Source of the DNA: UBA1351 sp964627665
GTDB lineage: Bacteria > Bacillota > Clostridia > Lachnospirales > Vallitaleaceae
Direction of reading: 5' to 3'
Assembly: GCA_964627665.1 (NCBI GenBank)
Contig: CAZVKG010000011.1
Location: 1-64,000, forward strand
DNA: 64,000 bases
Below are positions 7,811 through 16,639 of the stretch, in pieces. The notes below the pieces were generated by a model, which was given only the letters and a program-made list of their open reading frames with translations, searched no databases and had not been told where the DNA came from. The number at the start of each line of letters is the position of its first letter. Positions within the stretch are counted from its first letter, which is position 1. The position numbers and the translations under genes are program-made.

Positions 7811-10397
7811 TAAAACGTTGTCCCGGATTCTTGTCAAAATATTCAATGTAATTATACATCCCAACATTATCCACATTCATTTCACTCGCACGAATTCTGG
7901 GGATACTAAGCGGGTTAAACCGTTCATCGAATGGTGAGTATGCGGGATTCCAGCCAACGTTTAAAACAGCAATATTTTCATAAGAATGACTCTCATACTT
8001 ACCATTTAAAAGCAACTTCTCCAACTCTTCATCAGAAGGACGTTCACCATAAGGTAATGCTAATGTATTGACTTTATAGTCCTTGACACCAATGAGCTTT
8101 TCAAGATTTGCCGCATGTTTGCCAATGGCTTCTTGAATGCCTGCCGCATCTAGTTTCTTTAAACTTTTATGAGCCAAGGTATGATTATTAATATCCATAC
8201 CGGCTTGAATGACTGTATCCACCTTCTTCTTTTCCAAATCCGGTTCGTCAAAAACCACCGGGCCGTCTGCAAAAAAAGTCGCTTCTAATGGAAAATCCGG
8301 ATGCTCTTTGTGGAAGTCCATAAAAATCCCCACAAAGGAATCCGGAGCAATCTCGCCATCTTCCGTATAATAAAAATTATTCTTATTCGTGTCATCAATG
8401 GTAATCACCACCGGCGTATAGCCCGATTCCGTGGTGATATTGCCCGACGCGTAGTCTTTAAGGCTTATGGGCCGATACCCTTTCTCATAAAGGGTATCTA
8501 GGTCTTTTCTAAAGTTCTCAGGTGTTCGTGTCCATGTTGCCTCTTCATCACCAATGTTGTGATACATCAAAACCATAACACGCCCCATTTCATTGGGAAC
8601 AAGGCCAAGAGGAAAGTCTTCCGGATTCAACCATTCAAGTTCCGGGCGGATGATTTTAAATACACCGTCTTCCATGGTGACACTATATTCTGCACTGACA
8701 AGTTCAGCTACGCCGGATGTTGACGTATAGGTCACATCAACTTTGGCTGTATAGTTTTCATCATCTACTTTTTGTACACTTAAAATATCATACGATTCGA
8801 CTTTAATCTCTGATGCATCTAATTCTTCTGCAAAGTCGTCATAGTCTTCAGCTCGAGAATCTTTGGGCGTAAGGAGATATATTTGACTTTTTCGATCATA
8901 ACGCTCCGCCGTCAAATACCGATCAAGAGCTTCTTTTGCTGTCCTTCCGACCATATCTTGCCCTTCTTTTGGAAAAGGTTGTCCAATGCGGTCATGGTAG
9001 AAGAAAATCATTGGATCATAGGTATTAACAGCATCCCATATAATATACTCATCAATACCAAGTTCGGCTGCCGCAATGATTTGCTCTGCAATCGTCTCTG
9101 CATCATAGGAAATATTACCGGAAATCCAACCTGCCGTAAATCCTTGAATCCATGGCCGAATAATCCCCGGATTCTTTTGAGCACTATTTCTCTCGATTGA
9201 TTCTTGTAATGCAATTCGCACAACATCATAAGGATGTTGGTCAGGTACTGGAAATCCATATACATTAGGTCCATAATGACTTGGGTAAATCATCGGACAA
9301 ATATAATCGGATAAATTTGCCATCTTACGCCATGTCTGTCCAATATCTTCCGGATGGTCATCCCATGAACGACTAGCTTGTGCAAATACATCAACAGAAA
9401 TATGCACATTATAAGGATTTAACTCATTGTTCGCATAGATTAAAAAGTCTTCGATTCCTTCGTCTTTATCTCTAAGATTTCGTTCAGGGAAAAATGTAAT
9501 TTCATTATATTTGGCTGCATTATCCGGGAATCGAACATAATCAAACTGAATCTCTTTGAAACCACGCAAGGCAGCTTCCTTAGAAACAGCAACAACATAG
9601 TCCCATACTGCCGGATCAAAGGGATTGACCCAAGCCGTTCCTTTATTATCACGATATGTTCCTCCTGCGATTAACTGAATCGTATGTTCCGGCTCATGTT
9701 CTGCATAATACGGGTCTTTAAAAGCAACTACTCGAGCAATTGTATAGATCTCATTTTCATCTAAGTAGTTTAATAAGCGCTCATAATCTTTCATCGGTGC
9801 ATTGATATGACTATTAATATCTTGAACTAGTTGAATATCACTTTTCCAACCAACATATCCATGATCATTTTTAACATCAATAACCAGAGCATTCACTTCC
9901 GTCGCCATACATATACCCAATATTTCTTCCAGACGATTGACATCATTATTAAGACGTGTTTGATCAACCGCTTCTGTTGATTCTCCAGCTAAATAGCGAA
10001 TGTGATCCGCATATAACTGAACATCCTCTTCATCAAAATTAAAACCGGCAATATTACTTGTTACATATAATGCCTTCGCTTCTGCTGTCACAAGCTCCGG
10101 ATTCAAATCATCTATGGAATCAATGGTCGGCAACGGTACATAGTAAGCTCCGTCCCTTTCCTTATTTATTGCATCTTGTTCATTGCGTTCTTCAATCGCC
10201 AACGCCAAAAGTTCTTCATCCGTTGGTTCCGGTTCAACTTCAGGCTCTGCTTCGACTTCTGATTCACTTTCATCTTCGTTCTGAGTATTCTCTGTCGACT
10301 CAGCTTCAGCATTGCCGGCAGTTTCTGAATCATTGTTACATGCTACAAAAAATAAACTCACTACAACTAATAAAACAATCCATTTAAGTTTTTTCAT
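7791..10397 (-). CDS. Lipoprotein with glycosidase-like (DUF4015) and polysaccharide deacetylase domains
   Basis: Cell-surface lipoprotein (lipobox FFVAC, Cys20) followed by a Glu-rich linker to about residue 60. Residues ~90-450 match the putative glycoside hydrolase domain DUF4015: NALVIDVKNDHGYVGWKS, EIQFDYVRFPD, ICPMIYPSHYG and EYIIWDAVNTYDP are its recognisable blocks. Residues ~630-860 form a NodB-type deacetylase with VLMYHNIG, VVITIDD and the metal-binding HTLAH. It may hydrolyse and deacetylate a surface or wall glycan; substrate is unknown. The middle ~150 residues are not assigned. The gene is monocistronic, with a 20-bp tail-to-tail overlap with the AraC gene. At 868 residues it is long because two families usually found separately are joined. 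Confidence 0.8.
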   Translation of the reverse strand: MKKLKWIVLLVVVSLFFVACNNDSETAGNAEAESTENTQNEDESESEVEAEPEVEPEPTDEELLALAIEERNEQDAINKERDGAYYVPLPTIDSIDDLNPELVTAEAKALYVTSNIAGFNFDEEDVQLYADHIRYLAGESTEAVDQTRLNNDVNRLEEILGICMATEVNALVIDVKNDHGYVGWKSDIQLVQDINSHINAPMKDYERLLNYLDENEIYTIARVVAFKDPYYAEHEPEHTIQLIAGGTYRDNKGTAWVNPFDPAVWDYVVAVSKEAALRGFKEIQFDYVRFPDNAAKYNEITFFPERNLRDKDEGIEDFLIYANNELNPYNVHISVDVFAQASRSWDDHPEDIGQTWRKMANLSDYICPMIYPSHYGPNVYGFPVPDQHPYDVVRIALQESIERNSAQKNPGIIRPWIQGFTAGWISGNISYDAETIAEQIIAAAELGIDEYIIWDAVNTYDPMIFFYHDRIGQPFPKEGQDMVGRTAKEALDRYLTAERYDRKSQIYLLTPKDSRAEDYDDFAEELDASEIKVESYDILSVQKVDDENYTAKVDVTYTSTSGVAELVSAEYSVTMEDGVFKIIRPELEWLNPEDFPLGLVPNEMGRVMVLMYHNIGDEEATWTRTPENFRKDLDTLYEKGYRPISLKDYASGNITTESGYTPVVITIDDTNKNNFYYTEDGEIAPDSFVGIFMDFHKEHPDFPLEATFFADGPVVFDEPDLEKKKVDTVIQAGMDINNHTLAHKSLKKLDAAGIQEAIGKHAANLEKLIGVKDYKVNTLALPYGERPSDEELEKLLLNGKYESHSYENIAVLNVGWNPAYSPFDERFNPLSIPRIRASEMNVDNVGMYNYIEYFDKNPGQRFISDGKP

Positions 10398-10493
10398 TAT
10401 ACATCCTCTTCGTTGTTCTTTTTTTGTTATTTGTCTAGTTTGTTTGTCTTATTTAGTCTAACATATATACAGGTAAAATCAATATGTATTTTA

Positions 10494-11540
10494 CTATTCT
10501 CGGTAAACATCCTCTCTCCTGTGGAACCCATCCTCAATAACTGTTTCATCTAGGGTCTCTTTGGTAACGGAAAGAACATCCAGTTGAATATAAGGGACAT
10601 CTGCTTCACCATTATAAATCGTTTGATTAACGGTTGGTTGTTGACCTTTTGCAAACTGAATTGCCAAATTAACCGCGGCTTCTGCTAAAGTACGAATCGG
10701 TTTGTAGACGGTCATATGTTGAGTCCCTTCAACAATGCGTTGACATGCAGATATATCCGCGTCATGTCCTGCAACATAAACTTTACCGGCTAATCCTTCT
10801 TCTGCTAATGCCCGAATGGCCGCTTCTGCCAATCGGTCATTTGCTCCGATAATCGCATCAATTTGTTGACCTTCATCTAATAATCGTGCAATCAAATCAT
10901 AGGCCGGCTCTTCTCTCCAATCTTCTGCATAGATTTCTTCAATAATATGTATCTTTCCTTTTTCAATTTCTGAAGTCAAGACATTCATATATCCTTCGTT
11001 AAACATATATGAATTGTTATCATCCGGTGACCCATTAATAATCACATAATTTCCCTTTGGCACATGTTCAAGCAATTCACCTGCCATGAGTTCACCGACT
11101 TTCACATTATCAAAAGAAATATAAGCATCAATTTCAACATTACGAATAAGCCGATCATATGCAATTACTTTTATTCCTGCTTGTCTTGCCTCCTTAATAA
11201 CCTCTGACAAACCATCACGATCATATGGCACGACAACTAATACATCCACTTCTTTTTCAATCAGAAGTTGTATCTGTTGTATTTGCGTCGCATTATTTTC
11301 ATTTGCATTATAAACAAGCACTTCTGCGCCTTGCTTTGTTGCATTTGCACGAAAGATTTCCTGATCTCTTTGCCATCGTTCAATCACAAGGTTATCTGAC
11401 AAATATCCTATAGTAATTGTCTCTTGATCAGCTTTGATCTTTTCTTGATGATCTTTGTATATTGATATCCCAATAGCACTTATAATAAGTAAACCAATCG
11501 TTAAAACGAATACTTGCTTTTTCTTTTTACTTAGCTTCAT
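10494..11540 (-). CDS. Membrane-anchored XylF-like sugar-binding protein (XylFII-like sensor)
   Basis: A XylF-family sugar receptor kept on the membrane by an uncleaved N-terminal helix (about residues 9-28, flanked by SKKKK) and lacking a lipobox. The body closely follows xylose-binding proteins: ERWQRDQEIF, VDVLVVVPYDRDGL, VIAYDRLIRNVEIDAYISFDN, GHDADISACQRI and TQHMTVYKPI. It lies 11 bp after a YesN-type regulator and in the same operon as a LytS/YesM-type kinase. This matches the XylFII-LytS-YesN xylose-sensing arrangement described in Clostridium beijerinckii, where anchored XylFII signals through the kinase and does not transport. Xylose is therefore the favoured ligand. No permease or ATPase is in this operon. 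Confidence 0.82.
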   Translation of the reverse strand: MKLSKKKKQVFVLTIGLLIISAIGISIYKDHQEKIKADQETITIGYLSDNLVIERWQRDQEIFRANATKQGAEVLVYNANENNATQIQQIQLLIEKEVDVLVVVPYDRDGLSEVIKEARQAGIKVIAYDRLIRNVEIDAYISFDNVKVGELMAGELLEHVPKGNYVIINGSPDDNNSYMFNEGYMNVLTSEIEKGKIHIIEEIYAEDWREEPAYDLIARLLDEGQQIDAIIGANDRLAEAAIRALAEEGLAGKVYVAGHDADISACQRIVEGTQHMTVYKPIRTLAEAAVNLAIQFAKGQQPTVNQTIYNGEADVPYIQLDVLSVTKETLDETVIEDGFHRREDVYRE

Positions 11541-11551
11541 TTTACCCCACC

Positions 11552-13147
11552 TTACTTGTAATCTGTTGGTGTTACGCCTACAAGCTTTTTGAATAACCGG
11601 CTAAAATAATTCGGATCATTATAACCGATCTCATAACAAATTTCTTTTACAGAATACTTTTTTGTTTTTAACATTTCTTTTGCAACTTCAATACGCTTTG
11701 ACCGAACATATTCGACAAAAGTAATCCCAATCTCCTCTTTAAAAATCTTACTGAAATATTGCGGACTCACTGCCACCTCCTTCGAAATATCATTTAAACC
11801 AATTTCTTCACTATAATGTTGATCAATATAACTTTTTGCTGACATAACAATATCAGAAATATGCTGCACCCGCGTGTCTTGTAAGAGACGTGTTATATAC
11901 TGTACTTTTCCTATACACCAGTTCACAAGTTCTGAGAAGGTATCCATGCGTCGAATTTCAGTTAGATAGGTCGAATATCCCACTTTGGCCTCATTCAGGT
12001 TATTTTTATAGGATGTACTTAAAACCATAACCATTAACTCCATCGCAATACTCATCACATCTTCTAAATTACCATGAAATTTTGTGTGAATTTTTGATAG
12101 AAAACTTTGGATCTCTTTTGCTACTAATCCCTCATTACCACTCTCAATAAGTTGAACAATCATTGTTTCGTCTTCTTTTATATCCACATATGTATATTCT
12201 TTTTCATTACCTTCAAGAGCAAAGATATCATTTACATGTATAATTTCTTCATTAATATTTCTCGATAATGCTTGATTCGCTTCTTCAAGAGAATTCTTGA
12301 TTTTATCAAGACGATAACAGGAGCCAATACCCACGCAAATATGACTGTCCACATAACTACGTATACTTGCTATAATCGATTCAGTCAAATGAATGGCTTT
12401 TATTCGTTGCTGATACTCGTTGTCTGTTTCCTCTTCTAACACAATGACAATCATCCGATTAATGACAAGGGGCCCTACAATAGATTTACATTTGTATTTG
12501 ATTTCATTTTGTACTTTAGGATAAAAGGTTTGTCCTTTTACGCCTGCACCGATTCGATTGCTTAGCTTATCATCACCATCTTTTTCACCAAATTCAAAAA
12601 TCATCACATAGCCATAATCTTGGTCAATCGTAAACAATTCTTCATAACGAAACAGTTCTTCCCGGTAGTCTGTATTTAGAAGTAAAGAATAGACAAAACC
12701 ATGCTCTAAGACAGGAATAATCTTCTCCAGCTTCTCCCTGTTCTCCATTTCTAGGGCACGTTGGTTTCGCTCTTCATCAATTTCTCCCATGATTTTATGA
12801 AGTACTTTTAATAATTTTTCTTGATTAATTGGTTTAAGAATATAATCACTGACGCCCAATTCAACCGCTTGTTTCGCATATTCAAATTGCTCATAGGCAG
12901 ATATAATAACAAAGCGAACACTTGGATAACGTTTTTTAATGGTCTCAATTGCCTCAATACCATTTATGCCGGGCATTTTTATATCCATCAAAATAACATC
13001 CGGAATCACTTGATTAGTCGCTTCAATAGCTTCTCGACCCGAACTGGCTGTTGCAACAATATTAACTTTTGAAAAATTGTCTTCAATGATAAATTTAATA
13101 CCTTCTAGGACAATTTGTTCATCATCAGCAATCATAATTTTATACAT
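11552..13147 (-). CDS. YesN-type response regulator (receiver plus AraC DNA-binding domain)
   Basis: Two-component regulator. An N-terminal receiver (about 1-120) has the acidic pocket ADDE and phospho-acceptor Asp55 in VILMDIKMPG, plus the conserved lysine in YILKPIN. A middle region of about 300 residues has no clear assignment; this is the usual long linker in YesN proteins. The C-terminal AraC-type double helix-turn-helix (about 430-531) reads ISKEVAVSPQYFSKIFKEE and VKEICYEIGYNDPNYFSRLFKK. It starts 4 bp after the sensor kinase gene and is followed 11 bp later by the XylF-like gene. Targets probably include a sugar-uptake operon; the mms genes at 0.2-4.2 kb and the GH3 operon at 53-61 kb are candidates. 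Confidence 0.9.
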   Translation of the reverse strand: MYKIMIADDEQIVLEGIKFIIEDNFSKVNIVATASSGREAIEATNQVIPDVILMDIKMPGINGIEAIETIKKRYPSVRFVIISAYEQFEYAKQAVELGVSDYILKPINQEKLLKVLHKIMGEIDEERNQRALEMENREKLEKIIPVLEHGFVYSLLLNTDYREELFRYEELFTIDQDYGYVMIFEFGEKDGDDKLSNRIGAGVKGQTFYPKVQNEIKYKCKSIVGPLVINRMIVIVLEEETDNEYQQRIKAIHLTESIIASIRSYVDSHICVGIGSCYRLDKIKNSLEEANQALSRNINEEIIHVNDIFALEGNEKEYTYVDIKEDETMIVQLIESGNEGLVAKEIQSFLSKIHTKFHGNLEDVMSIAMELMVMVLSTSYKNNLNEAKVGYSTYLTEIRRMDTFSELVNWCIGKVQYITRLLQDTRVQHISDIVMSAKSYIDQHYSEEIGLNDISKEVAVSPQYFSKIFKEEIGITFVEYVRSKRIEVAKEMLKTKKYSVKEICYEIGYNDPNYFSRLFKKLVGVTPTDYK

Positions 13148-13151
13148 AGTT

Positions 13152-14603
13152 TCACTCCATATTTAGCGGGATTTTTATTGTTATTTTTACACCGTGTCCG
13201 ACTTCACTTTCGACAAAGAACAGATTTTGTTGATGATAAAATAACTCGAGACGATCACGCACATTTTTAATACCGATTCCCGAATTATTGGATAGGATTT
13301 CTTGTATTCTTTCCGTCGTCATCCCAACACCTGTATCGTGAACGATAATCTCAACAAAGGGGACGTTTTTATGAACATCAATAAAAATCTTCCCCCCTTC
13401 TTCTAATCCACTTAATCCATGTATATAGGCATTTTCTACAATAGGTTGTAAAATGAGTTGCGGAACCTTGACATTGGTAACTTCGGAATCAATGTGAAAT
13501 TCAAATTGAATCCGCTGGCCAAAACGTACTTTTAATAACTCATAATAATCTTTAATATTATTAATCTCTTCGTCCAATGTACAATGTGTATCCATTTTTT
13601 GAATATTATAGCGAAACAATCTCGACATTGTCTCCAAAAAATTACCGGTTTTCGGAGCTCGTTCAAGTATTGACAACTGGACACCGGCATTAATGGTATT
13701 AAACATAAAATGTGGATTAATCTGTGACTGAAGAGCATATAATCTAGCATTATCTAATAAATGTTCCATTTTTACATTCTTAAGTTGCTCATCCTTCAGC
13801 TTAGCTTCCGTTTCTGCTTGCGTTTTTAACTCATCTACATATTCACTGATACTATTTTTCATCTTATTAAAAGCGGCGGCCAAGAGTAAAAACTCATCTT
13901 CAGAGTCTACATACACATCCGGTGTTTGAAAATTTCCTTTTGCAATCTCTTCAGCTGCATCCGATAAATGCGTAATCGGTCGAACCATTCGCGCAGTAAT
14001 ATAATAGACGACTGTAAATGCAATCAAAACCAAAACAATAACAATAATATAGGTAATCGATTGTAATAAACGGATTTGATTGACTAAATCTAAGTAAGCT
14101 TTTGAATTTCTGTTTAACTGCTTATTATTTAATTGATCAATATAATCAAAAATATATCCTTTAATCTCAACACTGTATTCATAATGCTCGTAGTATTTTT
14201 CCACATTTCGAAGTCGTTTATAGCCAATAGCTTCATTGCTTTGTTCCAAATAAGCCTCCACAAGGTGGACAATATTTTTCATCATCAAATCTTCATCATT
14301 ATATATTTGCTCATCCACCTGACTAATATCACCTTGCAGCTGCTCCACGCCAATCAAAAAATTATTCAGTCGAGTTGAACTTTTTGACGTCAAAAAGCCT
14401 AATAAGTCGGCATCAAGACCATTCATATTTGACTCAACTTCAGATAAATAGATATGTTTTTCAAACATTGCTTGAATTTGGCCTTTATATCGCTCCATAA
14501 TGCTTAGAGAATACATGCTTAATATTGCCATTAAAAGAATGATTCCTAGGGAATAGAGCATCATGTTATTCTTAATTGAACCAAATTTATTGAGTTTTGA
14601 CAT
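13152..14603 (-). CDS. LytS/YesM-type sensor histidine kinase
   Basis: Membrane kinase partner of the downstream regulator. It has a transmembrane helix near residues 15-35, an extracellular segment of about 150 residues, a second helix near 180-205, a HAMP linker (MVRPITHLSDAAEEIAKGNF), and a His_kinase domain with the phospho-acceptor in INPHFMFNTINAG. The ATPase part has LILQPIVENAYIHGL and DTGVGM, GIGIKNVRDRL. I start it at the ATG at 14603; an in-frame GTG is 3 codons upstream. It overlaps the 3' end of the anchored binding-protein gene by 17 bp, so translation is probably coupled. The small, helical extracellular region suggests it reads ligand through a partner protein. Confidence 0.88.
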   Translation of the reverse strand: MSKLNKFGSIKNNMMLYSLGIILLMAILSMYSLSIMERYKGQIQAMFEKHIYLSEVESNMNGLDADLLGFLTSKSSTRLNNFLIGVEQLQGDISQVDEQIYNDEDLMMKNIVHLVEAYLEQSNEAIGYKRLRNVEKYYEHYEYSVEIKGYIFDYIDQLNNKQLNRNSKAYLDLVNQIRLLQSITYIIVIVLVLIAFTVVYYITARMVRPITHLSDAAEEIAKGNFQTPDVYVDSEDEFLLLAAAFNKMKNSISEYVDELKTQAETEAKLKDEQLKNVKMEHLLDNARLYALQSQINPHFMFNTINAGVQLSILERAPKTGNFLETMSRLFRYNIQKMDTHCTLDEEINNIKDYYELLKVRFGQRIQFEFHIDSEVTNVKVPQLILQPIVENAYIHGLSGLEEGGKIFIDVHKNVPFVEIIVHDTGVGMTTERIQEILSNNSGIGIKNVRDRLELFYHQQNLFFVESEVGHGVKITIKIPLNME

Positions 14604-15636
14604 TTTCTTCACTCTTTTCTAACAAAATAGTATCAACATTGCTTTGATCAATCACTTGAATGGATGTATTAAAATAATTGCTTACAAAAGCACTGGTCTT
14701 ATACTCATAAAAAGCAGCAATTGCTTTTTTTCCTATATCATTGTAATCAGTAACGATTGAGGCTTCAATAATATTACCTTTTTTGATGCTATCAAGAATT
14801 TCCACTTCATCTCCATACCCGACTAAGCTTACCTGACTAACTAAGTTGTTATCGACAAGAACTTGTATAACACCCAGGGTGTTGGACGTATTCGTACAAA
14901 AAATTCCATTAATGTCCGGATTCTCTTTCATTAAATTCGTTGCAATTATTTCTGCACTTAAAACACCTTCTTCCGTATAGAGAACATGTTCTAATGTTAT
15001 ATTCGGATATTTTTTGAGAATATCATTAAATCCTAACACCAACAGACTATCATTAATATCTGCATATTCTTCATAACTTCTGGGTTCAATAACAGCTATT
15101 TTTCCTGAAGTTCCAAGGGATTTAATCATTTCCTGAGCAGCAATCTCTCCGATTGTATAACGGTTCACACCGACATAAGTAATCCTTTGACTTGACGGCA
15201 AATCTTCATTCATTGTTATCACCGGAATACCGGCCAATGACAACTCATCAATCATTGCTATTACTTCGTCATCATAATAGGCATGAATAATTAAACCATC
15301 CACTTTGTTATACATAGCCAACTGCATATTTTCAATCAGTTGATCTCGATAATTGGCCCCTTCAATGGAAATAATCTCTGTAGCAACACGATACATTTCG
15401 CTTTCTTCTTCAACACCACGAATAAATTCTTCACTATAGGTTTGATTTGATCCGTCAATTAAGATCATCACATGATAATCTGCATTCTCTTTTGATGTCC
15501 AATAATACTCGTCCGCTGATGATTTTGTTAACTGATAGGATATATAAAATCCAGCAAACAATGCTGCACTTAATGTTATGATCAAAATACCCATGACCCA
15601 AAAAAATAGTCGTTTATTATTAATTTTATTTGACAT
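14587..15636 (-). CDS. Membrane-anchored RbsB-like sugar-binding protein
   Basis: Type-I periplasmic-binding-fold protein with an N-terminal transmembrane anchor (KRLFFWVMGILIITLSAALF region) and no lipobox cysteine. The body has the LacI/RbsB pattern: VDGLIIHAYYDDEVIAMIDEL, GIPVITMNEDL, RITYVGVNRYTIGEIAAQEM and a final hinge strand. The start at 15636 is chosen because AAGGAG precedes it; a longer reading frame exists upstream without a binding site. It is the first gene of a four-gene sensing operon, overlaps the kinase gene by 17 bp, and is unrelated in detail to the XylF-like protein at the other end of the operon. Likely an extracellular ligand sensor for the kinase, not a transporter subunit. 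Ligand unknown. Confidence 0.78.
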   Translation of the reverse strand: MSNKINNKRLFFWVMGILIITLSAALFAGFYISYQLTKSSADEYYWTSKENADYHVMILIDGSNQTYSEEFIRGVEEESEMYRVATEIISIEGANYRDQLIENMQLAMYNKVDGLIIHAYYDDEVIAMIDELSLAGIPVITMNEDLPSSQRITYVGVNRYTIGEIAAQEMIKSLGTSGKIAVIEPRSYEEYADINDSLLVLGFNDILKKYPNITLEHVLYTEEGVLSAEIIATNLMKENPDINGIFCTNTSNTLGVIQVLVDNNLVSQVSLVGYGDEVEILDSIKKGNIIEASIVTDYNDIGKKAIAAFYEYKTSAFVSNYFNTSIQVIDQSNVDTILLEKSEENVKTQ

Positions 15637-15764
15637 ATATTCGCTCCTTAAACTACTTACCTCTTTCATTTTAACATGGAAATACAAGACAAAATTAATC
15701 GATATTAGCATTTTTTTATGTTATGATAGGATTTGAATATACAAAGAATCGATTGGAGATAGCC

Positions 15765-16175
15765 ATGAACTTTACAATTATTTATCAGGAAAAAAAACTA
15801 CTTCCTTTTTATACACACGCTTTAAAAGAATATCACAAACGTTTGCAACGTTACTGTAAAATCCAACGACTGTCTTGTTCATCGACGTCCGATATTCTCA
15901 AAAAAATAAATAGCAACTCATATGTCATCGGAGTTACTATACAAGAATCCACACATACGTCTGAAGCCCTAGCCAATTATTTTTCTCGACTTGCAGTAAC
16001 CGGTCAATCACGTGTCCAGTTTATTATCAATCCATCTAATGAACTTCTTAAACACTGTGATGATTGCATTGCACTTTCACCCTTAACACAGAATACCGGA
16101 TTAATCTTAACCATTCTTTACGAACAAATCTACCGTTCATATCGGATAAATCTAAACCAGGCCTATCACAAATAA
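15765..16175 (+). CDS. Divergent RlmH-family (SPOUT) protein lacking the SAM-site motif but keeping the C-terminal tail
   Basis: A 136-residue protein that aligns by eye with RlmH, the 23S rRNA pseudouridine-1915 N3-methyltransferase (about 159 residues). Retained: the N-terminal strand and helix (EYHKRLQRYCKIQ), the YVIGVTIQ strand, and a nearly intact RlmH tail, EQIYRSYRI (120-128) ending AYHK. Lost: the roughly 25-residue DEKAP segment, the cofactor-binding GGSLGL (replaced by NPSNEL) and the PHQLMR motif (replaced by QNTGLILT). The start at 15765 is chosen for GGAG seven bases upstream and for alignment with the RlmH N-terminus. A weak promoter TCGATA-17-TATGAT lies at 15699-15727. It is convergent with, and overlaps by 10 bp, a second RlmH gene with the opposite pattern. 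It could be a partner subunit, a repurposed paralog or a decaying copy; the open frame and good ribosome site favour a real protein. Confidence 0.75.
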   Translation: MNFTIIYQEKKLLPFYTHALKEYHKRLQRYCKIQRLSCSSTSDILKKINSNSYVIGVTIQESTHTSEALANYFSRLAVTGQSRVQFIINPSNELLKHCDDCIALSPLTQNTGLILTILYEQIYRSYRINLNQAYHK

Positions 16176-16624
16176 GGCGCTATTTCTGCAAGTTTCTCCG
16201 ACAAAATAAGGCGCATAAGTTGATGGGGAAAGGTCATTTGAGAAAAAGATATTGATAGATTCGACCGCTTTAAAACATAATCACTCAAACCAAGGGATCC
16301 ACCAATCACAAAACAAAGCTTTTCTTTATTGAATTGCTTTGCTTTTTTTAAGGCTCTGATCAAGCCTTCTGTTGTCAATTCGCTTCCTAGTATTTCCAAG
16401 GTAATCACATACATATCTTCTTTTATATAATGAAGTAAAGCTAATCCTTCTTTGTCTTTTATTTGTATCTCCATTGATTTCGACAAATTTTCAGGGGCTT
16501 TTTCATCTGGGATTTCAATAAGGAAAATCGGAAGACACTTTCTAATCGCTTGCACATAATGTTCAATACCGGATCTTAAATACTTTTCTTTAATTTTACC
16601 CACACATACAATCGTTATTTCCAC
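16166..16624 (-). CDS. rlmH: RlmH-family 23S rRNA methyltransferase with replaced C-terminal tail
   Basis: SPOUT methyltransferase that in other bacteria methylates pseudouridine 1915 in helix 69 of 23S rRNA using SAM. The protein has a normal start (MEITIVCVGKIKEKY), the DEKAPENLSKS segment, the SAM-site GGSLGL at 108-113 and TFPHQLMR at 131-138. It then departs from the family: instead of the universal (E)QIYRAxxI...YHK tail it ends SEKLAEIAPYL at residue 152. In the family that tail helps build the active site across the dimer, so a homodimer of this protein would lack it. A direct repeat (AATAAGGCGC at 16171-16180 and 16205-16214) brackets the altered tail. It lies 16 bp after the DUF815 gene in the same operon and convergent with the tail-retaining paralog. 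Confidence 0.85.
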   Translation of the reverse strand: MEITIVCVGKIKEKYLRSGIEHYVQAIRKCLPIFLIEIPDEKAPENLSKSMEIQIKDKEGLALLHYIKEDMYVITLEILGSELTTEGLIRALKKAKQFNKEKLCFVIGGSLGLSDYVLKRSNLSISFSQMTFPHQLMRLILSEKLAEIAPYL

Positions 16625-16639
16625 ATAATCCTCTTTTCC

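Noticed and set aside
15723..15764. Upstream extension of the plus-strand RlmH-like gene
   Set aside because: The 14 extra codons have no ribosome site, overlap the probable -10 box, and extend past the family's usual N-terminus.
15765..16175. Simple pseudogene reading of the tail-retaining RlmH paralog
   Set aside because: The frame is intact with a good ribosome site, and the losses are specific motifs, not frameshifts. A decaying gene is still possible, so it is kept as the alternative, not the call.
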